Positions 52,701 to 64,000 of a stretch of DNA of 64,000 nucleotides are shown piece by piece. The notes under the pieces were generated by a model. That model saw only the letters and a program-made list of their open reading frames with translations. It had not been told where the DNA came from and ran no database searches. Source of the DNA: Salvator merianae (lineage: Eukaryota; Chordata; Lepidosauria; Squamata; Teiidae); NCBI GenBank assembly GCA_003586115.2, contig QVOM02000023.1, positions 9,669,833 to 9,733,832 of the forward strand, written 5' to 3'. Numbering within the stretch: the first letter of the stretch is position 1; each line of letters starts with the position of its first letter. Position numbers and translations under genes: made by a program.

Positions 52701-55700
52701 GGGGACATAAATATGGCTAAAAATGGTGGACCGCAGTGACAGCAGAGGCCTTCAATATTTAGGGCGTGGGGTTGGGAAGGAGGGGAAAAGTGCTAAATAC
52801 CTGCACTGTTTGCCAGTTAGCTACCAGGCTAGAATCAGCGTCCCGTGCCTGGCGTAGAAAGCCCTGAACAACCTTTTTTCCCAGGGACCATTTCGAAAAA
52901 CGGCACACGGTTAGCCTGAAAGTGTCTGAACATGTTTCATTTCTTGCGCTCCGCCTTTCCTCTGCAGGCAACAAGTTGAAGGCATTGCCTCCTACTCTAC
53001 CCGGCCTGCGCAGCTTGCGGACGCTAGACATTAGTGAGAACCTGGTGCGGGATTTGCCCCAGGCGTTGGCCCACATCCGGACCCTGGAGGTATGGCTCAG
53101 AAACTCAGAAGTCCCAGAACAACATAAATCTAAATATCCGTAATATTTTGCTCATCATTGAAAAGCAAAACCCTGTTTTAGAAAGCTGTGTTGTAGGGAG
53201 AACAGGGGTATTGCAGACCTCAGGCCAGTAACCGAGGAAGGACTATGCATGCGAAGCTCAAAACAGTGAGACCACAGATGTTTCTAAACTGGCCTTGATC
53301 AGCTGTACGTTCAGATGACAGAAGTGTTAAGCAGGCCTCTGGTCTCTTATGGCATTTGGCAAGGAATGCCTCTTTTTGCTAGCCACAGAAAAGTGAAACT
53401 TCCAAATAGGAGACTACATTTTACAAGGGCTGATTGTAGGAGCAATTTGCTGCTGCCTTTCTGAATTCTTTCCCCAAAAGGATGGCGTGTTGCTTTTAGT
53501 TTTTAGGTTCAGTTTTTTTCCTCTTGTGCCATTATGAGGATTTCTCTGGATGCAATGCTACTCTGAGTGTTTTTAAGCAAGCAGATCTATATAGCTGTCC
53601 ATCTCCGATCTGCAGACTCTGACACTGGATGCCTCGTCAATGAATTATCCGCCTGTTGACACCTGCAGCGCCGGCACGGAGGCCATCCAGCAGTTTCTGT
53701 GCGAAGGTAAGCTGAGCAAAGGGAGCAGAACTCTTGGGTTCTGCATATGCTGATGAAACCTTGGATTCTCAGCCTCCCCAAGAAGAGTAAACCCCCTTCC
53801 CTTAGTGCAGAAAATCCGGTAAGGCAGGACACTCGGCATTTCTGTACATGGAATCGCGAAGCCTGATCGGTGTGGGCCCCGGGGGCTGCAACATCCAAAG
53901 CCGTTTTTCCTCCACTGTGTATGGAACAGATCCAGTTTCTGCAACAAAAACACGCCCAGCAATTTTGACCTCCCCTCACGGGAGGATGGGGGGTTTCCAC
54001 GCCTTTGGTTTCAGCTTTTCCAAGTCCAGGCTGAGCTCCCCGTCAGCTGCGCCCGTGTCCTGTGAAGTGTTGCGTTCTGGTTTCTTCTAGCGCTGGGCAT
54101 TGAGTACAATCCTCCCTCTCAGTATTTGCTCCCGGTGTTGGAAAGTGACGGAGGGGAGACTTCGGTGGACGGGGTCAGCAGGACGGTCTGTAGTTATGCA
54201 GAAGATGAGGCCAAGTTGCAGGTGAGTGGAAGGGAGCAGGGGGTTGTTCTAAGGCGTAAGGAAGGCCCTGCTGTGTGTGAAGGGGAAGACCCCAAACCCT
54301 GGCCATTTTCCGAGCACTTGGAGGATCACAGAGACAGTGGAGAGCCCTATCCCTGTCTATTAGCCAAGGTGGCTTTTTGGGTCCGATATTTAGAGGCAGT
54401 GAACTCCCAGATCTGGACTGTGGTGCTATTGGTGTTTCCGCTGGCTTTTGGTCTGCTGGCGTCTTGAGAAAGCAGAGCTGTGACAATGACAAGCTGGGGA
54501 CGCGTGACTTCGTGTTTGTAGGGGACGCAGGTGGGCTGCAGTCCGATGAAGCTCAACTCTGTATGTCCTCTGTGCCAGGGCTGTTCAGCCTATGGCCCTC
54601 CAAGGCGAGAAGGACACCGCACGTCCTGGCTTGGCCCTTTCCGAGCAGCATCTGGTCACAGCCCACTGGGCTGGAACCAAAGAGCTGGCAGCCTGTCCCA
54701 CCTCCTCCCGGAGCAAGTCAGGTTTATGGTCCCTTTGCTCACTGGCCCGTGCCTGCCGGAGGCCTTCAGCTCACCTTCTGCCTTCAGCGTGGTCAGAGTG
54801 ACCTCGCAGGCTAACGTGAAGGCGGCTTTAGCACCGTCAGCTGCTCCCTGGAGCTGTGGAAGGGGAGGGGGGCTGCTAAGAGCCTTTGGCCTGCCAGCTA
54901 AATTCAGCCCTGGCTTCCTTGTTTGGCTTCCTTTCCAGAACAAATTCCTCGACTACGAGAAGCGAAAGGTAAGAAATGCCTGCTGTCTGGCCCTTTCCCC
55001 GTTTGGCACACCAGCATGGCTGTCTGTTAGCTTCCTCTGTTGCTGTTCGGTACTGCTGAGCCTGGCTCGGCATCTGGGGATTTCACTGCTGGTTTCTTGG
55101 AGTGGTTTGCCATTACCTTTTTCTCGGACAATGGCAGGGATTGAACCTGTGATGCTCTGCTCGGGCCTCCACAGCTGGCGGCTCAGGCTGGGCTGGGTGC
55201 AGGGATGACCTTAATCCGTGCTAGGACTAGTCCGGCCCAGCGTGGGCAGTCGTACCTAGCATGGGATAGCCCGCATCATGTGGAAACAGGGTCAGTCCCG
55301 CAAGTCCTGCTTGCTCTCTGTGGTCATCTAATAGAGTTTGCCCACTTACACGAGTCACGCACAAGGGTGAAAAGCCTGAGTCAGCTACTGGGCAAACTGG
55401 GTGTTGTGCTGACCTGAGTCTTTGCTGGTCCATCCAGGAACAGAAGATGCAAGAGAAACTTGAATTTGAACGCTGGTTGGACCTGGAGCAAAGAGGGCAG
55501 GCGCAACTGATGCAGCAAAGCCACAGTCAAAAAGGCGAAGTTCTCCAGAGCATGAAAGAGGTGATGGTTCTCTATGCTCCCATGTTCCTTCCCATATATC
55601 CTGGGCTATCATTACTTTGCTCTTTACTTGAAGATTGTTGTTACTTTGCTCTGTGGGAAGAGACTGTGGAATCTATTTAATTCGCCGTGGGTCATGAGTT

Positions 55701-58700
55701 CCTCCCTCCAAGGATATTTTCTGTGCAAGGGGAGAGCTTACTCGTAGGCCAGTATGGCTCACCAATGAAAAGTGATCGCTTTCTGTCCAATTATGTATAT
55801 CCATATATGCAATCTGAGAAAGTGAGTCTGGGGAGATCAATAAAAGGGATCAGTAAAACTAGCTCCTGCGTTAGTACAGTAAGTAAAGCAAGCCTTCAGA
55901 TTTATCCTCCTCATTACCATGCAACTTTAACAGAGGATGTCGGGAAGTAAAATCCAACAGGTGTGTGCCCTGCTTTTTGGAAACCATATCTTGGGAATGC
56001 CAAGGGAAATACCAAGAAACTCCTGGATGTGTGGCAGTAAAATAGGTGTTTACATCCTGTCCAGATCTAGCATTGAAATCTCTTCCTAAAGCTGTATGCT
56101 AGCATTGAAGTCTCCTCCTAAAACTACCACGACTGCAGTCCACAAAAAAAGGAAGAGGAAGAACACAGACATCTTGAGAAGCTGCTGTCAACTGTAGTAT
56201 CTTCTTTCTCTCTGGGTTCTTCTCTGGTTGCAGGAACAAATGAGGCTGGAGCAGGACCTAACACGGCACCAGGAACGCCTCGGAGAGGAGCGCTTGAGGC
56301 TCCTGGAGCAGCTGAAACAGATGGAGCAAGGGGTTTCTGGACGGATCCAGAAGCTGCTAGAAGAGAATCAAAGGTCAGAGATCTGGGGGACCTGGAAACA
56401 CACCAGCCAGCAGTTAGGGGCTGAGCGTTTTAATTCAAGGCCAACTTTCTGAGGTTCAGAAGAGCTGAGCTAGAGAAGAGCTAGCATGTTCTCAGGCATG
56501 TGGCATTAAGGCACTGAGCGTGAATTGTCTTGCTAGGATATGGATGGTCTGGGATACAAAGCTGGAAGATTTGGTACCTGAAATAAGAGCATAAGAAATG
56601 CCCCACTGGAGTGGACCTGTGGTCTATCTAGTCCAGCAACCTGTTCTCCCAGTGGCCAACCAGTTGCACAAGGAAGTCCACCAGCAGGACATGAGTGCAT
56701 AACTTAGAGTCTTCCGGAAGCTGGATTTCAGAGCCAGACCATTGCCTCCCAATAGCCCTGATAGACCAAAGTAATGAAACTCAGCACTTCTCAGCAGTGG
56801 GTGATGCGCATAAGATCTCTTCTCTCTCTGAAATGAACCAGCTCTAGTGATGTCCTCTTTTCTTCTTGTCTCTTGTATTTCTAGGCAAAAACAGAGCTCT
56901 GAGATTCTTAAATCCCTTGAGAACGACCGGTGAGTATTCCCCCTGAAAATCCTCATGGGATTTTCTAAGCAAGCACAGGGGCTGGGCCGTAAGAGGAGGA
57001 GCCATCAGCTTAAGGGTAGACCCCTCCTTACTTAAAGGGAATGCTGGTCCCTCACCAACCAGTAAAGGGGCACAAAGCACTTAGAAGAGCTTTGCCTGTA
57101 TCCTTCAAGACTACCTTAAGAACATAAGAGGAGAAGCCTTCTAAGGACTTTTGTGAAGCGAAAAAGAACTGTTGTTGAAGGCTGCAGCTCCCAGAGCTGT
57201 CCCAATCAGGTTTTGTGGGAATGCCATACAGGAATGCTGCCTTGGTCAGCTACTAGCTGCCCACTGGTAGAATCAGAATGGTAGAGTCAAGAGACTTCCT
57301 GGGATAGTGGTCGACTCCCCCACACCTTGCTTCTAGGATCCGGATGGAGCAGTTGATGGCCATCACACAGGAAGAGGCAGAGCAGCTTCGCAGGAAGGAG
57401 GTTGCCGGTGAGTCTCCCTGTGGGAATTCTGGGTGGGCTTCCCGGAAGACATAGGGTGTGCAATCGACCGGCTGCAGGGTCAGCCGGCTGCAGAGCTCAG
57501 AACAGGGACCAGCTGCAGGGAAATCAGTGGGAATAGCTTCTGTTTTGTTTTGTTTTTGGCTTTATGGCCTTGTTTCTTAACAAACCTTCATCAAAAAATC
57601 CCCAGACAAATCTAAATATTGGTCCCTCATATTAAAACAATCTTGGCAATTGCACTAAACCAACCAGTCGCTTCCGTGTGTGTAGAAAAATAACATTTCA
57701 GGAACAAAAGTAGGCTTTTCCTGGCTGGTTCCTTCTGGGTGCAAATACAGTATAGTGGTTAGAGTGGTCCACCTGGTGCCACCCGTATATACTTTTAGGT
57801 GTCAGGTGGAAATATTTTTAGTCTCCTCAGGCATGGTATAGAACTGCCTGGCTGTGGTGGTTCTAAATATGTTTTCACCCAAGCATTTCCAGTGCCAATG
57901 TTTCCTTCTCATATTGTTTTGTTTGTTTTCAAAGCTTATTATATTTTGTTGTTCTTAGAACACATTTCAGTGGGGAAGGGAAGCTGGCAGTTGGACTGCT
58001 CTAGTTCCACTTTAACCACGTTGGGATCTGTGGATGGGAAGTGGTGAAAGTGGTTTAAATGAACCAATGCCTAAAATAAGAGCCCAATCAGGATGACGCT
58101 GCTGTTCTTCTCCTGCTCCCACAGCGGCCATGCAGCAGATGCTGGCTGAGACCTACAAAAGCAAACTCCTGCAGATGGCCTACGAGTCCCGCCGGCAAGA
58201 TCTCGTCAACCAGACTTGTTCCAGGTCCTGCGAACGTGGGGGAGAGTTGTGGGGAAGTCTTTAAAAATGTTGCCCTTCATACGTTTCCTTCTTTGGTCGC
58301 CACGACCTGTGAAGCAGGCCAGGCCAGGCCAGGCACACCAGACTGCGAGACTGGCTCGGATTCTCCCAGCATGCTTTGCGTGTGCCGGGATGGGCAGGTT
58401 TGGAGCCTGATGCTCCTCAGTCTAGCTTTCAGTTTGCCACCTTATGCAGGTACGAGTGCCGTTCCCTGACAGATGGGGGTGAGGCACTGTGGATGATGGG
58501 AGGGAGCTATTTAAGAAAAGGGGAGCTTGGGAGACCAGGGTTACATAAAGAAACCTTGCCTTAGCATTTTTGCCGCCTCTCAGCAGCTGAACAGGGTTGG
58601 GCCTGCTTAGTACTTGGGTGAGAGGCTACCTGGGAATGCAAGCTGATGTGGGCTGAACAGACACGTCCAAAAACAAACAAGTCCTGAAAAACAGAAGTAG

Positions 58701-61700
58701 GCAGTGTGGTTTGGGGTCGAGAGGGCCTCAGCGGTGCTTTTACCCAATCAGTTCACAGAAAATGTGAGGCGGTGAACAGGTCAACAACCGAGAATTACGA
58801 TGTGCTCAGACGCTGGAAGCGGCCCATTGATCAGACTGAGGAGGAGGAATCTGCTGAAGCGGAAAGAAAGAATAGCCTTGCAGAGGGAGAGGAAATTAAC
58901 TTCCAGCAGAGAAAGCTGGATTTTAGAGAGCTTCTTTTGATTATTGATGGACAGGAGCTGACCCCAACTGGCTAAGAATCATGGGAATATCTTTGAATGG
59001 GAATATCTTTGGTCCAGTCTAATCCAATAGGGCTTTTGTGATGTCCTAAATGTCTCCCCATATTTTATTGGTTTTCTTGCAACACAATATTACTGATTTA
59101 TCACAATCCATTTTCCTTATGCAAGTGGAAAACACATTCATTTCCCCAATCCCCTCCACCCGCTCAGGAAAGTTCATTATGCAAGAGTGCAGTTGCAAAC
59201 TTCTTATATATTCCTCTTAGGCGTTTTAATCAAAGCAATTCTGAGCTGGCCTAACTAAATCTCCAATATTTGAAGCTGTTTCTATCAGCGGTAACCAAAT
59301 GGTTTGCCGTTCCGAGAGGCCTCGAGAGAGAGTGATCTTTGAAGTGCTTTTCTTGCAGCTTAGCCAAGATGGACCAGAAGTTCCAACAAATTCTTGCCTG
59401 GCAGCAGCTGGATCAAAACAAAGCCATCAGCCAGATACTGCAGGAGGTATTGGCGGATCATGGCAGGGTGGAGGTAGATGGTTGGGGTGCAAGTTGTAGC
59501 ACAAAGGGCCCTTATGCACAGTGAAGATGCTCCCACAAAACTGGGCTGAGAAAGAGAACAATTTATGGGGGACAGGTGTATCAATGGCTACTAGAATTGA
59601 CGTCCAGGTACTGCCTCCAGGTTGGAGAGACAGGTGAGATGCCTCTAAAGGCCACCTGCAGGGAGTGGAGAGCAGGTGAAGCTTTTTCCTTGGTCTTCTG
59701 CTTGAGATGCCCAGAAACAATTGGTGGTAGACACTGTGGGAGACAGGATGCTGGACCAGATGGGCTGTGGCCTGATCCAGCAGGGCTCCTCTTACGTTCT
59801 TCTCTGCTCTCCGTCTTCCAGAGTGAGATGCAGAAGGCTGCATTCGAAGCGCTCCAGGTGAAGCGGGACCTCATGCACTGCCAGATCCGAAATCAGGTGA
59901 GTGGCAGGTGGGATCCAGCAGAGAGCCGTGCAGGGGGGACCACTCGGAGCTTCTGGCCAGCCAAACCTGGTCCCCGGAAGCCAGAATGGCGAGAAGCGTC
60001 TTTGGTCCCGGTCAGCCGCGTCCTGGGCTGCCCCCTCTCTCTTCCTGTGTGAGCACCAGTTAAGTATGGCTCCCCTCTGGGGCTTTCATTACATTTCATT
60101 CCACAACAGCCCATAAGAGCATGGACTCCATCCTTTCAGTGATGGCTGTGTGTGTCTTCCTTCCCCCCAGTTTATTTCTGTTACCCGGTCTGCTTATTCG
60201 AATCCATCCTGGCCGACATGAAGCACATGCCGTACCAGTTCGCGGGATTGCCCCTCGGAGGTGCTGTGGGCTCTTGCCGGGGGGTTGAAGCGATAGGACT
60301 TGCAAAAGCCCCCCCTGAACCTTCTCCCTTTCCCCTCTTCTCTGGCTAGCTGAGTGCCCAGGCTTCTGATCTTGTGCTCTGGGAAGAGGATTTCCCCAAC
60401 AGCTGTTGGTGTGTGGGTTTGGGTTTCCTGCACTTATGGGGTCTTGGAGCAGGCAGAAGCTTGTTTTGGTCTCTTCTGAACGGCCCCCAGGTGTTTGGAC
60501 AGGGGTGCTAAACTGCATCCCTCCGGAAGTGCCTAAATTTCAGCTTCCAAATCTCCAGATGTCCCTGAAGCAGAAGTCCCATCTTCCTATCTCCAGGGGC
60601 TCATACAGTTCCGGAACTTCTGGAATGTTGCTGCGCTTGAGAGACATAACTTGCTTCTGTTCTGGTCTGTCCCCAGAGGGTTCTCGATGTTCTGGGCTCC
60701 TAGGCTGCCCTCTGATTTCTCCTGGAAGTGTGCAGTGTGCATGATTTTTTTTCTGCGTGTGCTTGTTTTGAATCGAACCAAACAGGGGCTCGTTCGAGTC
60801 AGTTTCAAACTTTTTTCTTCAAACAGCAGGGTATTTGGTTCGCTTCGAACACCTTTGAACCACAACTGAACAGGGTGTGTGTTTGTTAGGTTCGTCAGAA
60901 CACCCCTTTGTTTGGTTCGATTCAAACACCCTCAGAGCATGATTGAACAGGGTGTCTTTGTAAAGTTAGAACACCCCTCTGTTTGGTTCAAATTCAGACT
61001 TTGTTTTTGAACAGGCAGGGTGTTCCATTCAAACTCAAAACTTTTCGAACGCCCCTGTTGGATCCGAACTAGTTTGAACCTGAACCAGTTCGGCACATTT
61101 CTATGCAACCCGTTCAGGACTTGCAAGTGATGCAGTGAAAACTTCTACCTTCCTGTATGCTCTGGCTCATGGAAAAGAGGGCTTATTCTGGTTTGAACTG
61201 CTACTTTTCCATAGAGGGTTTACCATAACTCTGAGGAAAAGAAGAACCTTCTCCTGGGAGAATGTGGCTGTTTCTGTGTACCTGACAGGAAGGCAACCAA
61301 GAGCATCACCTATGTTGTGTTGAATGTTCTATTATGCCAGAAGCCACTTCTGGAGTTGCAGCAGCAGTTGTATATTGCAGTCGCCTTTCCCCAAAACGAT
61401 GCTCTTTCCAGCTTTCCTGGGAGGCCAACATTAGGCAAGGAAAGTCTTCTCTAGCTTTATGAAAGCTCAGAACCCTGCAGAATACTCCCCCAATGCAAGC
61501 TTAAATACAGCAACAAGAAACTACCCCTTGTTTCATCTTCTACCTAGATTAAATTAATAGAGAAAGAGTTACTGCAGCTGACCCAGCTGGAGTTAAAGAG
61601 ACAGCAGCTGGACACAGAGGCATTGCAGGTATGTTGGCCTTCTGGGGACGCCCCTTTCGTGAACTGACCCACTCACTCACGCTTCTCTCTCCCTGCCTTG

Positions 61701-63912
61701 GCCTCCTTCTGCTTGGCAACCTTGGAGGGGATGCTTGGGTATCACCAGTTTCCATGATCTCCCCCAGTCCCTGTTATAGGTGCTTGGAGGACCTGCGCTA
61801 GGTGACACTGTTCTCAGATCAGAAGACTGGGGAAGGGGGACTTGGAAGAAGCTATCCATTACTGGGGTTGGAGCCCAAAGAGGGTAGCAACAGGGACGGA
61901 AGCAGCAGGCAGTTCATGTTTTTCCGCTATTATTACAATTAGCTGGTACTGCTTTATTTTTGTTTGTTTGTTTCATTCTCAAATATTATCCACCCCAGAG
62001 CTACATTGCAAAGACCACGCTCCATTCCTCTGCTTGCATCCATGCTGCTGACGGGGCCAGAGACAGGGCTGTATGTGTCAAACCCGTTTTCCTTTTTTGA
62101 GGGGTTGAAACAAACATTTTTCTTTAACCCTTACGCCTGAAGAAAGGTGCACGGCAGCAAAAAGCGTCCTGAAATTACACGGGATCACAGTCAAATTTAG
62201 TTATGGGGTGGGCTTTGTGCAAATGATTTGTCTGTGATTAGCCAATAAATTCCGCCATACACGATTGGCCGAATGTAGTTTTTAAAAAGCATAGAATACA
62301 CACAGCCCTGGACAGAACTCCTCTGTAGATCAGCAAAAGAGGCTTAGAAAGTGGCTCGGAATAACCTTTGGATCTCTCTCGGATGTTTCTGGAGTGAGTA
62401 GCTTTTTCCTCCAAACAGGACCGGTCCATTCTCAATGCTAGAATTTTAATTTTTTTAAATATGGTTAAGAATCTTATTTCTGTTGTTTAGAGATTTATGG
62501 TTCTTTATGCCAGGCGTGTCTGAAATTTGTTAAAAAACCATCTCTGTAAACTATGGAAATTTGCCATAGATTGAAAATGGTGGTGGTGTTGATGATGATA
62601 TCAGGTATGACTTCCCAACAGGAATTCCGCAGAGGATAAAATCCAGCTTCAGTGGAGAGAGTAGATTCCAAAATATATTGGGGCATTTTCATCAGGAGAG
62701 GTCCCAGTCCAGAGAGTTCCTTTTGAACAAGATTATAGAATGGTTCAATCTACACCTGGTACAAAATCCAGTGAGATTTTTTTTAAAAAGAAAAATGGCA
62801 GGTTCTAAGTCTAAATACTGGAAGATGTGCATCAGCTAAGCACAAGAGGCCCCTCTTGACTGATAGTCAGGTTGATAGCTTAGCTTCCAACAAGAAAAAA
62901 ACTGGTGCAATAGGCCCTTTTATTTTCCTTTTGTATCTCTTGTAAAATGAGGCAATTGCAATGCTGTTAAATAGAAGTAGGCAATGGCAAACCACTTCTG
63001 TATCTCTGCCAAGAAAACTGCATAGAGGGGCCCATGGGGTCTGGGAGTGGCTGTAGCTCAATGGAAGAGCACACTGCCTGGAAAGCAGAGGGTTGCTGGT
63101 TTGATTCCCCAGCCTCTCCCTGGAAGTAGGGAATGGGAAACCACTTCTGTATCCCTGCCAAGAAAACTGCATGGAATCTGAGAGTGGGCTGTAGAACACG
63201 GAGACAGAAGTTATCTAGGATGGTCAGGGCCAGGTTTCAAAGGGAAGCAGGGGGATGTGATAGTCCAATCCCCTGTTTGAAGCAGGGAAGTCAGGTGGGG
63301 ACAGCTCCACCAGACGACGTTCGTTCTCTGTTACTGTCGAGCTTTTTTTTTTTTTTTTTGTAATAGCTGTGTGTGACTTTCCCTTCCAGGAAGCCATAGC
63401 AGAGCAGCGGCGGGCGCTGAGCTACCTGCTGCAGCAGCTGCTGAAAGAGAAGAAGCAGCGGGAAGAGGAGCTGCAGGATATCTTGGTAAGAGGGCCATCG
63501 GTGGGCTCAGACACGCACAGAGGTGGGAATAAGACCGCAAGAACGAACCAGAGGAGAAGTCGGGCTCTTGCTCCACCTTGGCAGCTGCTTCCAGAGGTCT
63601 CGACCAGCTCTTCCTGGGAGAACTGGCCCTGTGTCCTCTCCAGAAGGTTCCCTGGGCTGGGCCATCGAGGACGGGCTAAATATTCCAAGCAAGGATGGCC
63701 GTCCCCCGGGGCCAGCAGGTCGTCCACTTCTGCCTCTGCCCAGAGACGCTCAGTGTCCTGTGATGCATCTGCAGGCAGCAAGCGGTGTCCGATGATCTTT
63801 GTCTTCCCCGCAGAGGGAGCTGGAGTCCAAGAGCGAAACGAAGCAGGAGAACTACTGGCTGATCCAGTACCAGCGGCTGCTTGACCAGAAGCCGCTTTCG
63901 CTCCGACTGCAG
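49723..63912 (+). CDS. LRSAM1: Leucine-rich repeat and sterile alpha motif E3 ligase (5' part)
   Basis: RING E3 ligase that ubiquitinates TSG101 and takes part in clearing intracellular bacteria. Twenty coding exons: 49723-49794, 49977-50033, 50708-50752, 51359-51436, 51743-51811, 52587-52671, 52968-53089, 53616-53706, 54091-54221, 54939-54968, 55438-55560, 56234-56373, 56885-56929, 57337-57407, 58125-58224, 59359-59446, 59822-59896, 61548-61628, 63390-63485, 63814-63912. Phases agree and give 566 codons; human has 723 in all. The start is [20 protein letters not shown]. Leucine-rich repeats fill about residues 30-200 ([38 protein letters not shown]). A long coiled coil follows from about residue 255 ([35 protein letters not shown]), ending at [20 protein letters not shown]. 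The SAM domain, PTAP-type motifs and RING lie beyond the window. The 5' UTR acceptor may be at 49705. Mutations of the human gene cause Charcot-Marie-Tooth disease 2P. Confidence 0.96.
50250..50430 (-). mobile_element. Second-type tRNA-derived SINE fragment
   Basis: The reverse complement reads GGTCCTCTGGTGGTGCAGTG, GTGAAGAACACTAGGC and TCCCTCGGTTCGAAG, with box-A-like and box-B-like blocks spaced as in a tRNA head. It lies in LRSAM1 intron 3. Confidence 0.6.
50795..50960 (-). mobile_element. tRNA-derived SINE
   Basis: The reverse complement carries TAGCTCAGTGGTAGAGCAAA, then GGTTGCCGGTTCGATCCCC, then the body GGCAAACCACTTCTGTATCT and CCAAGGAAACTGCATAGAGG. It is a near-intact single unit in LRSAM1, starting about 40 bp after the 50752 donor. 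Confidence 0.85.
51590..51720 (+). mobile_element. L2/CR1-like LINE 3' end fragment
   Basis: The plus strand reads as [19 protein letters not shown] then VKRHFF, the same C-terminal reverse-transcriptase pattern as at 22670-23030. It ends about 20 bp before the LRSAM1 exon at 51743. Confidence 0.6.
55045..55165 (-). mobile_element. Diverged tRNA-derived SINE fragment
   Basis: Plus-strand GGAGTGGTTTGCCATTACCT and GGCAGGGATTGAACCTGTGA are the reverse of the SINE body and box B. The copy is worn and lies in LRSAM1 between 54968 and 55438. Confidence 0.55.
56588..56690 (-). repeat. Worn GATCCAGCAGGGCTC-family fragment
   Basis: The plus strand reads AGCATAAGAAATGCCCCACT, then TGTGGTCTATCTAGTCCAGC and CCAGTGGCCAACCAG. 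It is a diverged minus-strand copy in an LRSAM1 intron. Confidence 0.6.
59560..59805 (+). repeat. GATCCAGCAGGGCTC-family repeat abutting an LRSAM1 acceptor
   Basis: It runs from GTATCAATGGCTACTAGAAT through GATGCCTCTAAAGGCCACCT to GATCCAGCAGGGCTCCTCTT ACGTTCTT. It ends 16 bp before exon 59822-59896, so its pyrimidine-rich tail borders or forms part of the polypyrimidine tract. Confidence 0.8.
60752..61106 (+). repeat. TTCGAA-rich internally repetitive element, copy 2
   Basis: A series of related units with GTTTGGTTCGATTCAAACAC, TTTGAACAGGCAGGGTGTTC and CTTCGAACACC-type blocks. It is the longer relative of 23925-24172, inverted with respect to it. It lies in the LRSAM1 intron between 59896 and 61548. 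Confidence 0.65.
62972..63172 (+). mobile_element. tRNA-derived SINE, one and a half units
   Basis: A headless body (about 62972-63045) is joined by the GGGGTCTGGGAGTGG linker to a complete unit with TAGCTCAATGGAAGAGCACA, the CTGCCTGGAAAGCAG hairpin, GGTTTGATTCC and the body to CTGCATGGAATCTGAG. A T-run at about 63343-63359 follows, before the LRSAM1 exon at 63390. Confidence 0.82.
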
Positions 63913-64000
63913 GTGAGTGGCTGCCACAGCCGGGGGGCAGGTGACACTGGAAACCCCTAGCGGAGGGGGGGGGCAGAGGCCCCTTCCTTAGAGTTCATCC

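Noticed and set aside
55687..55950. 87-codon frame in the LRSAM1 intron after exon 55438-55560
   Set aside because: No family resemblance, AT-rich composition and no usable splice sites around it.

Overview
This is vertebrate nuclear DNA, most likely from a squamate reptile (lizard or snake). Coding sequence lies in many short exons with consensus GT-AG junctions. CpG-rich promoters sit in moderately AT-rich sequence. The introns are full of tRNA-derived SINEs, L1-like and L2/CR1-like LINE ends and other interspersed repeats of a kind common in squamates. The taxon call rests on repeat style and protein similarity judged from memory, so it is provisional.

Layout, left to right. (1) 1-18745, minus: the 5' half of PNPLA7, a neuropathy-target-esterase-like lysophospholipase. 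Eighteen exons give 668 in-frame codons; the catalytic patatin domain lies off the left edge. (2) 18746-19230: a CpG-rich head-to-head promoter. (3) 19231-19638, plus: complete MRPL41 (135 aa). (4) 21390-26698, minus: complete DPH7 in nine coding exons (458 aa), with an upstream CpG island at about 27.8-28.6 kb. (5) 30519-37188, minus: complete ZMYND19 in six exons (227 aa), starting in a very GC-rich island. (6) 40153-43150, plus: a sperm-tail PG-rich repeat gene, probably STPG3, with its first exon not found. (7) 44227-47139, minus: complete RPL12 in seven exons (165 aa). (8) 47140-48181: a second divergent CpG promoter. (9) 49723-63912, plus: LRSAM1, twenty coding exons giving 566 codons (LRR plus coiled coil); the SAM and RING exons lie off the right edge.

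The genes are neighbours, not a pathway. PNPLA7 acts on lysophospholipids at ER membranes. MRPL41 belongs to the mitochondrial large ribosomal subunit and RPL12 (uL11) to the cytosolic one. DPH7 acts in diphthamide synthesis on elongation factor 2. ZMYND19 is a MYND-finger adaptor, STPG3 a presumed axonemal protein, and LRSAM1 a ubiquitin ligase of vesicle trafficking and xenophagy. The gene order joins two blocks that lie about 10 Mb apart on human 9q (PNPLA7-MRPL41-DPH7-ZMYND19 at 9q34.3; RPL12-LRSAM1 at 9q33.3).

No previously undescribed gene system was found. The points most worth a second look are an in-frame 75-nt exon at the PNPLA7 N-terminus, a 228-bp fold-back element, a TTCGAA-rich repeat present twice in opposite orientation, a 79-bp minisatellite, a drifting pentamer array, and a repeat abutting an LRSAM1 splice acceptor.
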